Positions 28,401 to 35,261 are shown, counted from the stretch's first letter. The stretch is DNA of 54,389 nt from Azospirillum sp. TSH100 (GCF_004923295.1 NZ_CP039641.1:1-54389); one strand, 5' to 3'. Translations and numbers: made by a program. The notes: a model not told the origin generated them from the letters alone.

Positions 28401-29347
28401 GCATTGCCCATATCAGCGCCTTTTCGCAGAGCACCGGCGCTGAGAAGGTATCCAATCCCGGCGGACCATTCACGGCCACTACCGGATGGTCCTTCTCAAA
28501 CGCGACCCCCTCAGTCGTGAACAGTGAAATCAGGCTGACCCAGGTCAGCACATCGAATTGGGGAGAGGGCCGGGTAGACATTTCGGTCACGCCGAACAAG
28601 CCGCTGGTGGTGACGTGCCGGCTGCATGTCGGGACAGCTGCCAGTGCTGACGTGGCGATCTTCGACGGGGCCACTGGTCTCGGGACGCTTCAAACAACCT
28701 CGGCCTCGCTGGTTGAGAAGTCGATGCTTGTGACGCCAACCGGCTCCACGCTCACGCTGATCATGCGAAACCAGTCGCTCGTTGCCGGTACCACTTCGGC
28801 CTTCGCGCTCGTTTCTGCCAAGGATGTTGGCGCGATCTCAGCGAGCAGTATCGCCTCTGTTTCTGCTGGCGGCGGTGCGCTGCTGATCGGCACCGCCAAC
28901 GAGGCGGGGGTGGTGACCGATCTGGCATCCATCAAAGACGAGATGCGCCAGCCTGCCGGGCCGGCGAACAGCAACGATCCCGTGTTCGAAGGCTTCACCA
29001 CCGACGCCACCCCGATGGATTTGGGAAAGGTGTTCGTAAGCGAGGGCGAAACCGTCTTGGTGACGGCCGACGTGGTGGCCACCGAATACGGCCAGGCCCC
29101 GACCGAAGGCGCCTCCTACACCGTGCGGGCGCGCGTGCGGCGGAACCTGGGCGGCAACGTCCAGCTGGTTGGATCGGCATTCCACATCACCGTGGACGAA
29201 ACGACCTCCACTTTGGACGCCACCATCACCGTCGACACCACGGCCCAGGCCTTGTGCCTCAACGTCACCGGCAAGTCTGGAACGCGCTTGGTCTGGCGCG
29301 CCCGCCTGCGCCTCGATTGGATCGGAGAAACCCGCAATGCTGCATGA
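25403..29347 (+). CDS. Large modular tail fibre / receptor-binding protein
   Basis: A 1,314-residue protein. Residues about 50-120 are Ala-rich and probably coiled-coil (ATAERAAAAKANQDASAASVL). Three beta-sandwich modules start with a motif like NGDFS...W at about residues 492, 632 and 1015, resembling carbohydrate-binding modules. Residues about 786-946 look like a LamG/concanavalin-type domain (GDLVIRLRGGASVANGYYLDRD; HVWTFIIRRATQTAEIWCDG). This composition fits host-surface polysaccharide binding. ATG 25403 overlaps the previous stop. Confidence 0.75.
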   Translation: MTIDDATLAASADRLGKYNLDPYNETSNPYGLADVGGADNNIEQAFGDVATVGKATAERAAAAKANQDASAASVLAAAGSAAAADAARVTTQGLRDQTQALRDATAADRVLAQSYVGTAQNVIVPAINYRLASAWDTAGNATAYTLTGVVAVYRYDTRLDSDFGRWRKGRVARASTWYQEALNTSVRGAKREFPVVALIVATASLVVIYDALDLDSNLSPRMWMVFANGNGALPIAAVANHAITSISARNGLIYLGMAISTGTAIIGMPFLDMLKDRSGRITASGICYRTLGLANRGATVSLETSYATPAIVHNSVVWVDLRVLPGAPLDPVSRLPVPTVAVATPTGTSVIHPTGLVANVTGYGGHARCVLTNNDLWVYRQTADDGRGVVYRMRIPYAAGATATYGYLPGTVPGLLSATALGSHRPNFAVWSDGWARGGDTGLSVVVDDAGNPANSLFANITKDYATGWMPGDTRLATLCEGAGTNGASGGELIVNGDFSAGTANWASMAGAEAGTLSSVSGGLRVVPTGTWGAGFQQVTTVIGQTYTVSFDVVALAGVLATIRIRDSGGDVAMIGPGGLDSPALGRRTLTFVARQTATNVCLFANGGSADFDNVTCRKTGTFSDVVTGSGDVITNGDGTTTTGWTAANSAALSVASGYIRVTNGAASPGQSRQTLTTVPGETYLITFTWSNGTSTNAPGALLGTSAGIADLGLIVGTGSAGSVSGQFKAVGTITYLSFQGDATSGHYFDVKAISCKQAVPDRSYKGKALVTVGTLTRTLLASTSDQYEYSGFSSASYFDQPYNPDHDPGTGDLVIRLRGGASVANGYYLDRDSSGGTSARFSIAANFNKAAFLIHDGTNGVSLISATDFAGGARHVWTFIIRRATQTAEIWCDGALDASTSCAAVGSLTNTAARLRVGERVAASAPAPGLAVSMLRIGTYAPTPAQIRKMDADEMAAAAGKMMLGGTSNNVQAMAFDDDAGLLTVATADGMDQLSGLRRIAHISAFSQSTGAEKVSNPGGPFTATTGWSFSNATPSVVNSEIRLTQVSTSNWGEGRVDISVTPNKPLVVTCRLHVGTAASADVAIFDGATGLGTLQTTSASLVEKSMLVTPTGSTLTLIMRNQSLVAGTTSAFALVSAKDVGAISASSIASVSAGGGALLIGTANEAGVVTDLASIKDEMRQPAGPANSNDPVFEGFTTDATPMDLGKVFVSEGETVLVTADVVATEYGQAPTEGASYTVRARVRRNLGGNVQLVGSAFHITVDETTSTLDATITVDTTAQALCLNVTGKSGTRLVWRARLRLDWIGETRNAA

Positions 29348-30020
29348 CGAATACAAAGACGGCGGGCCATGGCTTCGCCGCTGGCAGCTGGTGGCTGGGC
29401 AGCCGCGCTGTCTTGATGACGCTGTGGCGCCCGACCACCCCGATGCCGATGCGATCCGCAACCGTAATGATCGGGTGCGGCAAGCGATCGAGATGGTGGA
29501 AGGCTTCGAAGCGGCCCGAATGCTGATCGCCAGGGTGGAGGCGGACGAAATGCCCGCTGAAACCATCACGGTGCCAGTGCTCATCGAAGGGGTGCAGCCG
29601 AACCCCGCCCACGCCACCTGGGAGACCGCGGTGCAGCTGCTGGCGAGCACGCCGGACGAACCGCCAGAACTGGTGATGATGGACGGTTTGGGCGAGGTGC
29701 CGAATCCCGCCCGCATAGCATGGTGGGCAGCACGGGACGCCGTTGCCAATGGCGAACCTCCCGCCACCATTCCGACGCTGATTGACGGCATCGACGCGCA
29801 GCCAAACCCTGCCTGGGTGGCCTATCGGGATGCGCTTTCTCTGGTGAGCGGCGCTGACGACAGCACGCGCGCTCTGGCCCTGCTGCGCGCCGCCACCGAA
29901 CCTCCTGCCGAGCTGCTGGACGATGGCCAGCCAAATCCTGACCGCGCGGCATGGGAAGCCGCTATCGCCCTGGTGGAGGCGGTCAACGAGCCGATGGAGG
30001 CAGAGAGTGCGACTGAATAA
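29337..30020 (+). CDS. Repeat-containing fibre-associated protein (227 aa)
   Basis: ATG 29337 overlaps the fibre gene end by eleven bases. The protein holds four copies of a (Q/V)PNPxxxxWxxA-type motif at residues 87, 121, 155 and 198 (QPNPAHATWETA, VPNPARIAWWAA, QPNPAWVAYRDA, QPNPDRAAWEAA), spaced 34, 34 and 43 residues. Linkers carry PELV- or PAEL-like turns. The N-terminus resembles short fibre-linked proteins. It could be a fibre assembly chaperone or a structural protein; no family recognised. Confidence 0.55.
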   Translation: MLHDEYKDGGPWLRRWQLVAGQPRCLDDAVAPDHPDADAIRNRNDRVRQAIEMVEGFEAARMLIARVEADEMPAETITVPVLIEGVQPNPAHATWETAVQLLASTPDEPPELVMMDGLGEVPNPARIAWWAARDAVANGEPPATIPTLIDGIDAQPNPAWVAYRDALSLVSGADDSTRALALLRAATEPPAELLDDGQPNPDRAAWEAAIALVEAVNEPMEAESATE

Positions 30021-30420
30021 TCCAGACAGCACCATCACCAACCACGTCCCCTCTGACGCCGGCGGCGCCTATGCCGGCCCGGTGCGGGTCAAGGTCGGCA
30101 CCGGCACCTTCTCCGGCACGCTGACCCCCAGCGTGGCGCCGACCACCGGCCGGCCGATCTGGCGCTTTCCGGTCAGCGGCAACTGCACGCTGGCGGCCTT
30201 GGCCGGCACCGGCTCGCTGGCCAGTGACGAGGCAGTCGCAGGATCTATCTTCCTCACCTTCAGCGGCAGCTACACGGTCACCATTGACGCCAGCTACAAG
30301 CTGCCGATCGGCGTCACCAACAGCATCGTCGGGGCGGCCGGCCAGATCTGGCGCGTCGATTTCCAGTATGACAAGAGCGTCGGCCGCTGTTCAGCATCTG
30401 CCAGTCAGGAGGCCGCCTGA
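30007..30420 (+). CDS. Small structural-type protein (137 aa)
   Basis: Best start is GTG 30007, six bases after GGAGG. The sequence is beta-rich with Thr/Ser/Gly strands (PVRVKVGTGTFSGTLTPSVAPTTGRPIWRFPV). It overlaps genes on both sides (13 bases upstream; ATG shared with the stop downstream), so it belongs to the fibre operon. Probably a virion component; no family recognised. Confidence 0.55.
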   Translation: MRLNNPDSTITNHVPSDAGGAYAGPVRVKVGTGTFSGTLTPSVAPTTGRPIWRFPVSGNCTLAALAGTGSLASDEAVAGSIFLTFSGSYTVTIDASYKLPIGVTNSIVGAAGQIWRVDFQYDKSVGRCSASASQEAA

Positions 30421-31247
30421 TGGTGTTCCCTTGCGGCATGCTCGGATCGGCCCGCAAGCTGAAGCGGTACGGGCTTCAGATGAAGGGCGCCGGTGCCGGC
30501 GGCGGTGGCATCGACACCGGCGGCAACAACGTTGGCGGCTCCGGCAGCGACGGCAACACCGTGCGGATCGACTTCTGGGCCTACCAGGGTGACCAGCTCG
30601 CCATCGCCATCGGGCCGCGGGGCACTGCGGGCTACATGCAGCCGTTCAACCCGCTCTCCTCCCCCATCCAAGGCTCGAATGGCGCCGGTCTCGGCGGTGC
30701 CCCCAGCGGTGTCGGTCAGAGCGGTGTCGGCGGGCAAGGCGGGGGCGCCACGCGCGCCACGCTCTGGGGAAGGCTGATGGCTGGCGCGGCCGGCGGTGGT
30801 GCTGGCGGTGGCGGTGGTCGAAATGTGAGCGGCGGCAATGCCGGTGAGTTCGGGACAAACCCGGCGGCCATGCCCTCTGATGGCAGCGGCCAGGATGGCG
30901 CCACGCCATCCGGAGACGGCGGCACCGGCGGCGGCGGCGGTGAGGCCGGCAGCCCCACTGTCTCCGGCGGGCAAGGCGGGCAAGGCGGGCAAGACGACTC
31001 CGGTCGCTCCGGCGGCGGCCGGAACGGAACCAATTTCACCGATCCGACCATGACCACGGCGTTCAGCGGCTCGGCCGTGGACCTGTCCGCCTACGGCAAG
31101 GGTGGGAACGGAGGCAATCCCTCCACCAACTTTGGCTATCGCGTTGGCGACGGTCAGGACGGGACGAACGGCGTGGCCGTGGTGACCGATTACGAAACCG
31201 GTCAGAGCATTACGGTCACCAACAGCCAGGGCGTCACCCTGCCCTGA
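30420..31247 (+). CDS. Glycine-rich tail-tip protein, possible adhesin
   Basis: A 275-residue protein with very high glycine content and many GGxGG and GGQGG runs between residues about 25 and 240, ending in a compact strand block (VAVVTDYETGQSITVTNSQGVTLP). Polyglycine-II sandwich adhesins, as in phage S16 gp38, have a similar glycine pattern and cap tail fibres; the relation here is by composition only. Position at the end of the fibre operon fits a receptor-binding tip. A terminator follows. Confidence 0.55.
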   Translation: MVFPCGMLGSARKLKRYGLQMKGAGAGGGGIDTGGNNVGGSGSDGNTVRIDFWAYQGDQLAIAIGPRGTAGYMQPFNPLSSPIQGSNGAGLGGAPSGVGQSGVGGQGGGATRATLWGRLMAGAAGGGAGGGGGRNVSGGNAGEFGTNPAAMPSDGSGQDGATPSGDGGTGGGGGEAGSPTVSGGQGGQGGQDDSGRSGGGRNGTNFTDPTMTTAFSGSAVDLSAYGKGGNGGNPSTNFGYRVGDGQDGTNGVAVVTDYETGQSITVTNSQGVTLP

Positions 31248-31280
31248 CCGCGCGACAACACTCCAAACCATCATCAATCC

Positions 31281-31303
31281 GGCGCCCATCGAGGCGCCAT
31301 TTT
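31281..31303 (+). terminator. Terminator after the fibre operon
   Basis: GGCGCC-CATCGA-GGCGCC stem followed by ATTTTC. The T tract is short, so efficiency may be moderate. Confidence 0.65.
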
Positions 31304-31321
31304 CATGTCTGGAGATACCCC

Positions 31322-31930
31322 ATGTTCGACCTGATCTGGCCGGCCATCGCCGGCTGGCTGACCGCGCACGCCCACCAGCTGGGGCTGGCGGCGCTCGCCC
31401 TCGGCATCGCCCATCGCGAACGGGGCCAGGGCCACAGCTGGCTCGGCACCACCGGCGCCCGCGTCCTCTTCTGGGCGATGCCGGTCGCCTGCACCGTCTA
31501 TCTGCTGCTGGCCGGCCTGGCGCTCGATGCCCATGCCGCCCTGCTCGCCGCCGCCTGTGGCGCGGCCGCCTTCGCCGGCATGGCCGGCATCCCCCACGGC
31601 GCCGGGCAGAACCTGCGGGTGCCGTGGTCGGTCGACGCCCATACCGCTTGGCCGGCTGACGACAGCTTGTTCGGCATCACCCGGCCGGAGCGCCTGGGCT
31701 ATCTGCTGGCCGCCAGCATCGTCCGGCTGTGGCTGATCTCGCTGCCGCTGGTGGCCACCCACCCGGCGGCGCTGTGGCTGCCGATCGGCGGCGTCTTCAT
31801 GCCGATCGGCTACCTGATCGGCACCAGGATGCCGCTGCTGGGCTGGCGCCTGACCCGGGCCACCGAGTGGGGGGAGTTCCTGACCGGCGCCGGCTTCGGC
31901 GCGGCGATCGCCACCGTCCTGCTCATCTGA
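31322..31930 (+). CDS. Multi-pass membrane protein at the start of the lysis cassette
   Basis: A 202-residue protein with about five hydrophobic segments, among them LGLAALALGIAHRE, ARVLFWAMPVACTVYLLLAGLAL, AALLAAACGAAAFAGMAG, LGYLLAASIVRLWLISLPLV and the C-terminal FLTGAGFGAAIATVLLI. It lies between terminators, just before the endolysin. It could be a holin, but it is larger than most and has no recognised holin signature. Alternative: a superinfection-exclusion membrane protein. Confidence 0.5.
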   Translation: MFDLIWPAIAGWLTAHAHQLGLAALALGIAHRERGQGHSWLGTTGARVLFWAMPVACTVYLLLAGLALDAHAALLAAACGAAAFAGMAGIPHGAGQNLRVPWSVDAHTAWPADDSLFGITRPERLGYLLAASIVRLWLISLPLVATHPAALWLPIGGVFMPIGYLIGTRMPLLGWRLTRATEWGEFLTGAGFGAAIATVLLI

Positions 31931-31955
31931 CCACTCCCACACCCCGACACCCACA

Positions 31956-31987
31956 GCCGCCCGGCAGCCCGCCCGGCGGCCTTTTTT
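31956..31987 (+). terminator. Terminator before the endolysin
   Basis: GCCGCC ... GGCGGC stem (31956-31961 with 31975-31980) followed by CTTTTTT. It is another use of the same GCCGCC/GGCGGC stem found at 8011 and 11884. Confidence 0.75.
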
Positions 31988-32003
31988 ATGGAAGGACCTC
32001 CCC

Positions 32004-32768
32004 ATGCGTACGCTTCCCCAGGCCGCCGTCGATCTGGCCAAGCAGGCCGAAGGCCTGCGCCTCACCGCCTATCCGGATCCCGCCAGCGGCGGCGACCCCT
32101 GGACGATCGGCTATGGCCACACCGGCCCCGACGTCCACCGCGACCTGACCATCACCGCCGATCGGGCCGAGCAGTTGCTGCTTGCCGATCTCGACACGGC
32201 CGCGGCCGTGGTCGACCGCGCCGTCACTGTCGACCTGACCGACAACCAGCGCGCCGCCCTGACCCTCTTCGTGATGAACGTCGGCGCCGGCCGGAAGGCC
32301 AAGGGCAAGGATGCCGGAAAGGACGGGTTCGTCACCCTGAAGTCGGGCCAGCCGTCCACCATGCTGCGCAAGTTGAACCTTGGTGACGCTGCCGGCGCAG
32401 CGGCCGAGTTCGCCAAATGGACCCGGGGTGCCGGCAAGGTGATGCCCGGACTGGTCAAGCGCCGGGCGGCCGAGGCGGCGCTCTTCCTGGCTGACGAAGT
32501 CCATCCGGTCAGCCGCGGTGCCGAGCCGGCGCCGGCGCCGGCGCCGGTGACGCGGTCGGCGGCCGGGGTCAGCGGGCTGGGCGCGCTGGGGCTGACCGGT
32601 GTGGCGGCGGCGCTGGACCAGGCGCGCGACGTCTCCACCGCCGCCCGAGGCCTGCTCGAGAGCCTGCCCGCCGGCGGGCTGGGCTGGGCGGTGGCGGTGC
32701 TGCTGGCGGGCGCCGTGGTGATCCTGCTGCTGCGCCAGCGGGCGGACCAGCGCCGGGCCGCGGCATGA
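32004..32768 (+). CDS. Endolysin, GH24 lysozyme with C-terminal membrane anchor
   Basis: A 254-residue muramidase of the T4/P22 lysozyme family. The catalytic triad is visible: E16 in KQAEGLRL, D25 in AYPDP and T34 in PWTIGYGHT. LTDNQRAALTLFVMNVG follows in the helical lobe. Unlike classic T4 lysozyme it continues past the domain (about residue 165) through a Pro/Ala linker into a hydrophobic helix (about 224-243, GLGWAVAVLLAGAVVILLL) with a basic end. No N-terminal signal is present. A tail anchor could hold the enzyme at the inner membrane until holin action; inference. Confidence 0.9.
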   Translation: MRTLPQAAVDLAKQAEGLRLTAYPDPASGGDPWTIGYGHTGPDVHRDLTITADRAEQLLLADLDTAAAVVDRAVTVDLTDNQRAALTLFVMNVGAGRKAKGKDAGKDGFVTLKSGQPSTMLRKLNLGDAAGAAAEFAKWTRGAGKVMPGLVKRRAAEAALFLADEVHPVSRGAEPAPAPAPVTRSAAGVSGLGALGLTGVAAALDQARDVSTAARGLLESLPAGGLGWAVAVLLAGAVVILLLRQRADQRRAAA

Positions 32769-33013
32769 TCGCCGCCCTGCTGCGTGGGCTCTGGGGCCGG
32801 ATCGGCCCCACCCTGCTGATCGTCGGCGCCGTGCTGGCGGCAGTCGCCACCTTCGGCGCCTCGCAGCGCCGCGCCGGTCGCCAGGAGGCGGCGGCGGAAT
32901 CCACCCAAGAGGCGCTGCGCGCCGCGGAGGTTCGCCATGATGTTGAGGATGCTGTGCGCCGGGATGGCCCTGGCGCTACTGACCGGCTGCGCAACCGCTG
33001 GGCCCGGGACTGA
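32765..33013 (+). CDS. Rz-like inner-membrane spanin
   Basis: An 82-residue protein starting in an ATGA overlap with the endolysin stop. One N-terminal membrane helix (residues about 14-31, IGPTLLIVGAVLAAVATFGA) is followed by a charged helical periplasmic part (RRAGRQEAAAESTQEALRAAEVRHD). With the overlapping lipoprotein gene it would form the spanin pair that fuses inner and outer membranes in the last step of lysis of a Gram-negative host. Confidence 0.8.
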   Translation: MIAALLRGLWGRIGPTLLIVGAVLAAVATFGASQRRAGRQEAAAESTQEALRAAEVRHDVEDAVRRDGPGATDRLRNRWARD

Positions 33014-33161
33014 GGGCGCCTGTGCCGCCTTCCGCCCGATCTACATCAGCCGGGCCGATCAGTTGAGCGAAGGGACGGCGGAGCAGCTGCTCGAGCACAA
33101 CGAGACCGGGGCCCGCCTGTGCGGTTGGCGGCCGGCCGGAACGGCGGCGCCGTCGGCCTGA
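32937..33161 (+). CDS. Rz1-like outer-membrane spanin lipoprotein
   Basis: A 74-residue lipoprotein precursor starting inside the Rz-like gene in another frame (77-base overlap). The signal peptide ends in the lipobox LLTG-C18, so lipidated Cys18 would start a mature protein of 57 residues. The embedded or overlapping arrangement is typical of Rz/Rz1 pairs. The mature part has two further cysteines and is less Pro-rich than lambda Rz1. Confidence 0.8.
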   Translation: MMLRMLCAGMALALLTGCATAGPGTEGACAAFRPIYISRADQLSEGTAEQLLEHNETGARLCGWRPAGTAAPSA

Positions 33162-33174
33162 TGGCGGACTCGAG

Positions 33175-33202
33175 AAGGGCTGGCCAACACCGGCCGGCCC
33201 TT
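33175..33202 (+). terminator. Stem-loop after the lysis cassette
   Basis: An 11-bp stem (AAGGGCTGGCC with GGCCGGCCCTT, one G-U type mismatch) and a six-base loop, 13 bases after the Rz1 stop, without a T tract. Probable end structure of the late transcript. Confidence 0.5.
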
Positions 33203-33870
33203 ACCGCTCGGGGGATACCCCCCGGCAGTGCTGCTGGGTGTCTCATGTGAACGAGAGCGGGAGAGAGAGCGAGAGCGGGCGACAACGCGCTGGATGCGCC
33301 TGCTGGATGCGAGTGTGGCATCGCAACATCGGCGCCTTGCCGCTTGAATGGAAATTTTTGACCATCGGAAAAAGGTAACATTAGTCACTGATTGAAAAAC
33401 TTACTCTTAATCTGTTGAAATCGTTTGTTCTTTAGACTGTTCTTATGGGTTAGGATTTGTTAACGCCCAGGTCACGCTGTCACCGAATTTCCCTTCACAA
33501 ACCTGCTTGAAATCTCATAGCCAAATCAAATGGTTAGTATTTGTGACCGCAGCAGTGACCCCGGTGTGGCACGGAGCCGGTCACAATTTTTAACAGGGAA
33601 TATCAATAGGTTAGCATCCCGCCGGAATGGCAGGTTTGGGCCGTGACTGATTTCCGAAGCCCCTGGGGGTGGGTTTTCCGGCGGCGGGCCGGTGGTTGAT
33701 CGATCAACCGCCGGCCCACGAGGTCCTCTGCCGGAACATCCCCAAATGGGAATGTATTCCTTATACACCCATTCTCACCGGCTTACCAGGGGTGGTGCCG
33801 GCGATAAAAACGCGACCAAACGGGACAGACGGTCGGGTCTAGGTGTCTGATTTGGACTTTTGTCCTGACC
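33203..33870. other. AT-richer non-coding island between lysis and quorum-sensing genes
   Basis: About 670 bases without a credible gene, clearly richer in A/T than the rest around 33350-33620. It holds GTCAC or GTGAC pentamers at 33384, 33471, 33479, 33543, 33555, 33580 and 33643, three GGTTAGNAT elements (33448, 33532, 33609; the first two share 12 of 13 bases with a period of 84), a duplicated CGAGAGCGGG at 33252 and 33270, and a 32-bp near-perfect palindrome at 33686. This looks like a regulatory or DNA-processing region. The short minus-strand frames here have no ribosome site or family resemblance. Confidence 0.5.
33686..33717. repeat. 32-bp near-perfect palindrome
   Basis: Two 16-base arms meet at GATC/GATC (33699-33704 region reads GATCGATC) with one mismatched pair, giving a GC-rich stem. 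It lies between the convergent lysis and luxI transcripts and could act as a bidirectional transcript-end hairpin or a protein-binding site. There is no T tract on either side. Confidence 0.6.
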
Positions 33871-34461
33871 CTATGCGGCCACGGCCGCGGGCATCGGCAC
33901 CAAGCGGTCCACCGTGGCCTGGCTGACCATGATCTCGCCGGCAGCGGTGGCGATGCCGTCGATCGCCTGTGCGGCGTCCAGCAGGATCCGGACATCGACC
34001 CCGTGGCGCATCAGGGTCCGTTTGAAGATGGGGACCGGCATCAGGCCGAGATAGTGGCGGATTCCATGATCCAGCCCGAATTGCTGGACCCCGACGATCA
34101 GCGCCTTCAGCGCCGCTTCACGCGCCGCGGCCGGCCGGTTGGCATCGACGGCGATGCGCGACGCCTCCCAGACGTCCGGCCGCTCCGGCGGCGCGTAGGG
34201 TAAGAGCTGGGGGAAGACGTCGCGGAGCATGTAGGGTGCGGTGGTCGGCACCAGGCGGCAGACGGCCGCGCAGTTCCCCTGATCCTCAACGATGATGTAG
34301 GCCGCCCTCGGGGTGTCGAACTGGTCCCACTCGATTCCGTCGTGGCTGGGGACGTCGTAGCCGAGGCGGCCGATGAAGGCGGCGTGGCGGAGCTGGTGGG
34401 ATTGGAGCCACAGCTCGCCATAACGGGGGATGGATTTCCACGTAACAGTAACGGTGTGCAT
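33871..34461 (-). CDS. LuxI-family acyl-homoserine-lactone synthase
   Basis: A 196-residue autoinducer synthase, normal length for the family, making N-acyl-homoserine lactone from SAM and acyl-ACP. Seven of the eight family-invariant residues can be placed: R25 and F29 (LRHAAFIGRLGY), D46 and D49 (EWDQFD), R69 (CRLVPTT), E99 and R102 (WEASRIAV). The eighth, normally Trp, is Y35. PTTAPYMLRDVFPQLL matches the TTGPYML..FPELL region of LasI. It lies downstream of the luxR-type gene on the same strand with an 81-base gap. Acyl specificity cannot be read from sequence. Carriage of luxI inside a phage genome is rare. Confidence 0.92.
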   Translation of the reverse strand: MHTVTVTWKSIPRYGELWLQSHQLRHAAFIGRLGYDVPSHDGIEWDQFDTPRAAYIIVEDQGNCAAVCRLVPTTAPYMLRDVFPQLLPYAPPERPDVWEASRIAVDANRPAAAREAALKALIVGVQQFGLDHGIRHYLGLMPVPIFKRTLMRHGVDVRILLDAAQAIDGIATAAGEIMVSQATVDRLVPMPAAVAA

Positions 34462-34463
34462 GA

Positions 34464-34494
34464 CGATCTCCGTTCATTGGTTGAACGGGGATCG
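34464..34494. promoter_or_regulatory. 31-bp dyad over the luxI ribosome-binding site
   Basis: Arms CGATCTCCGTTCA and TGAACGGGGATCG are complementary except for one pair, with spacer TTGGT. On the minus strand the downstream arm contains the GGAG Shine-Dalgarno sequence eight bases from the luxI ATG. It could be a LuxR-binding box, an mRNA hairpin that hides the ribosome site, or both. The inner CCGTTCA/TGAACGG part is a perfect 7+5+7 repeat of lux-box size. Confidence 0.6.
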
Positions 34495-34542
34495 ATAATC
34501 CACACCAGCGGGCGCAGGGACACACCCGGGTAGGTGCCCTGG

Positions 34543-35244
34543 CTACAGGGCAACAATTCCGAGCTGGATCGCCTTCAGATAGACCTGGGCCTGGGTGGAG
34601 CATTTCAGGCGCTTCTTCGCATCCTTGATGCACCAGTAGACGCCCGGCTTGGACAGAGAGAGCCGCTCGGCGATCTCTTCGACGGACAGGCCGGCCATCG
34701 ACAGGCGGATCACCGATACCGTGTTGTCGGACAGCCCATGCTCGACGCGGTGCAACTGGCGCACCCGCTGGTAAGCAGCGAAGAAGCCATGGGCGAGCAG
34801 CTCCATCCTGTTGCGCTCGGCCGACCCGATCTTCCTCTTATCTCCGCTGGCAAAGCACAGCACATAGCAGCCGGAGATTGCCCGCAGCGGGACCGAGATG
34901 CCGGCCCTGAGACCATGTGTCGCAGCATCATCGAAGAAGGTGGGCCGGTACGGTCGCAGCTCGTCCCAGGTTACGGAGTTGAGCGCGTAGGGAGACATCA
35001 GGACCACCGGGTCGATCTTGTCGTAACCCTGGGCGAAGTAGTGGCCGATCCAGGCCTCCGGGTAGTTCAGCCGGACCGCCGGCGCCGGGCGGTCGGCGAA
35101 CGCTTCCGGGTCACCCCATAACGCTCCAAAGGCGTAGTAAGGGTAGCCGATCTCGCTCGCTACGCTTTCAAAGCGTTGAAACAGTTCATCTTCCGAGCTT
35201 ATGCCCGGGGTGCCTTCAAGGAAGGCCTGGATTGCTTGCCACAT
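34543..35244 (-). CDS. LuxR-family quorum-sensing receptor/regulator
   Basis: A two-domain AHL receptor, 233 residues from ATG 35244. The N-terminal autoinducer-binding domain has the conserved set W65, Y69, D78, P79, W93 and G115 (WIGHYF, GYDKIDPVV, SVTWDEL, GLRAGISVP). The C-terminal GerE helix-turn-helix is GLSVEEIAERLSLSKPGVY followed by KKRLKCSTQAQVYLKAIQLGI. ATG 35244 is chosen because AAGGA lies nine bases upstream and the length matches the family. An ATG at 35277 and a longer open frame to 35406 exist, but the latter overlaps the divergent ORF. Likely autoregulated through the palindrome at 35262. Confidence 0.9.
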   Translation of the reverse strand: MWQAIQAFLEGTPGISSEDELFQRFESVASEIGYPYYAFGALWGDPEAFADRPAPAVRLNYPEAWIGHYFAQGYDKIDPVVLMSPYALNSVTWDELRPYRPTFFDDAATHGLRAGISVPLRAISGCYVLCFASGDKRKIGSAERNRMELLAHGFFAAYQRVRQLHRVEHGLSDNTVSVIRLSMAGLSVEEIAERLSLSKPGVYWCIKDAKKRLKCSTQAQVYLKAIQLGIVAL

Positions 35245-35261
35245 CGCCACAGGTCCTTGTC

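Noticed and set aside
33686..33717. The 32-bp palindrome as an attachment site
   Set aside because: It is far from the recombinase gene, and the three 17-bp palindromes next to that gene are better candidates.
33526..33768. An 80-codon minus-strand frame in the non-coding island
   Set aside because: Pro/Gly/Arg-rich N-terminal half across the palindrome, no recognisable domain and no credible ribosome site; treated as non-coding.
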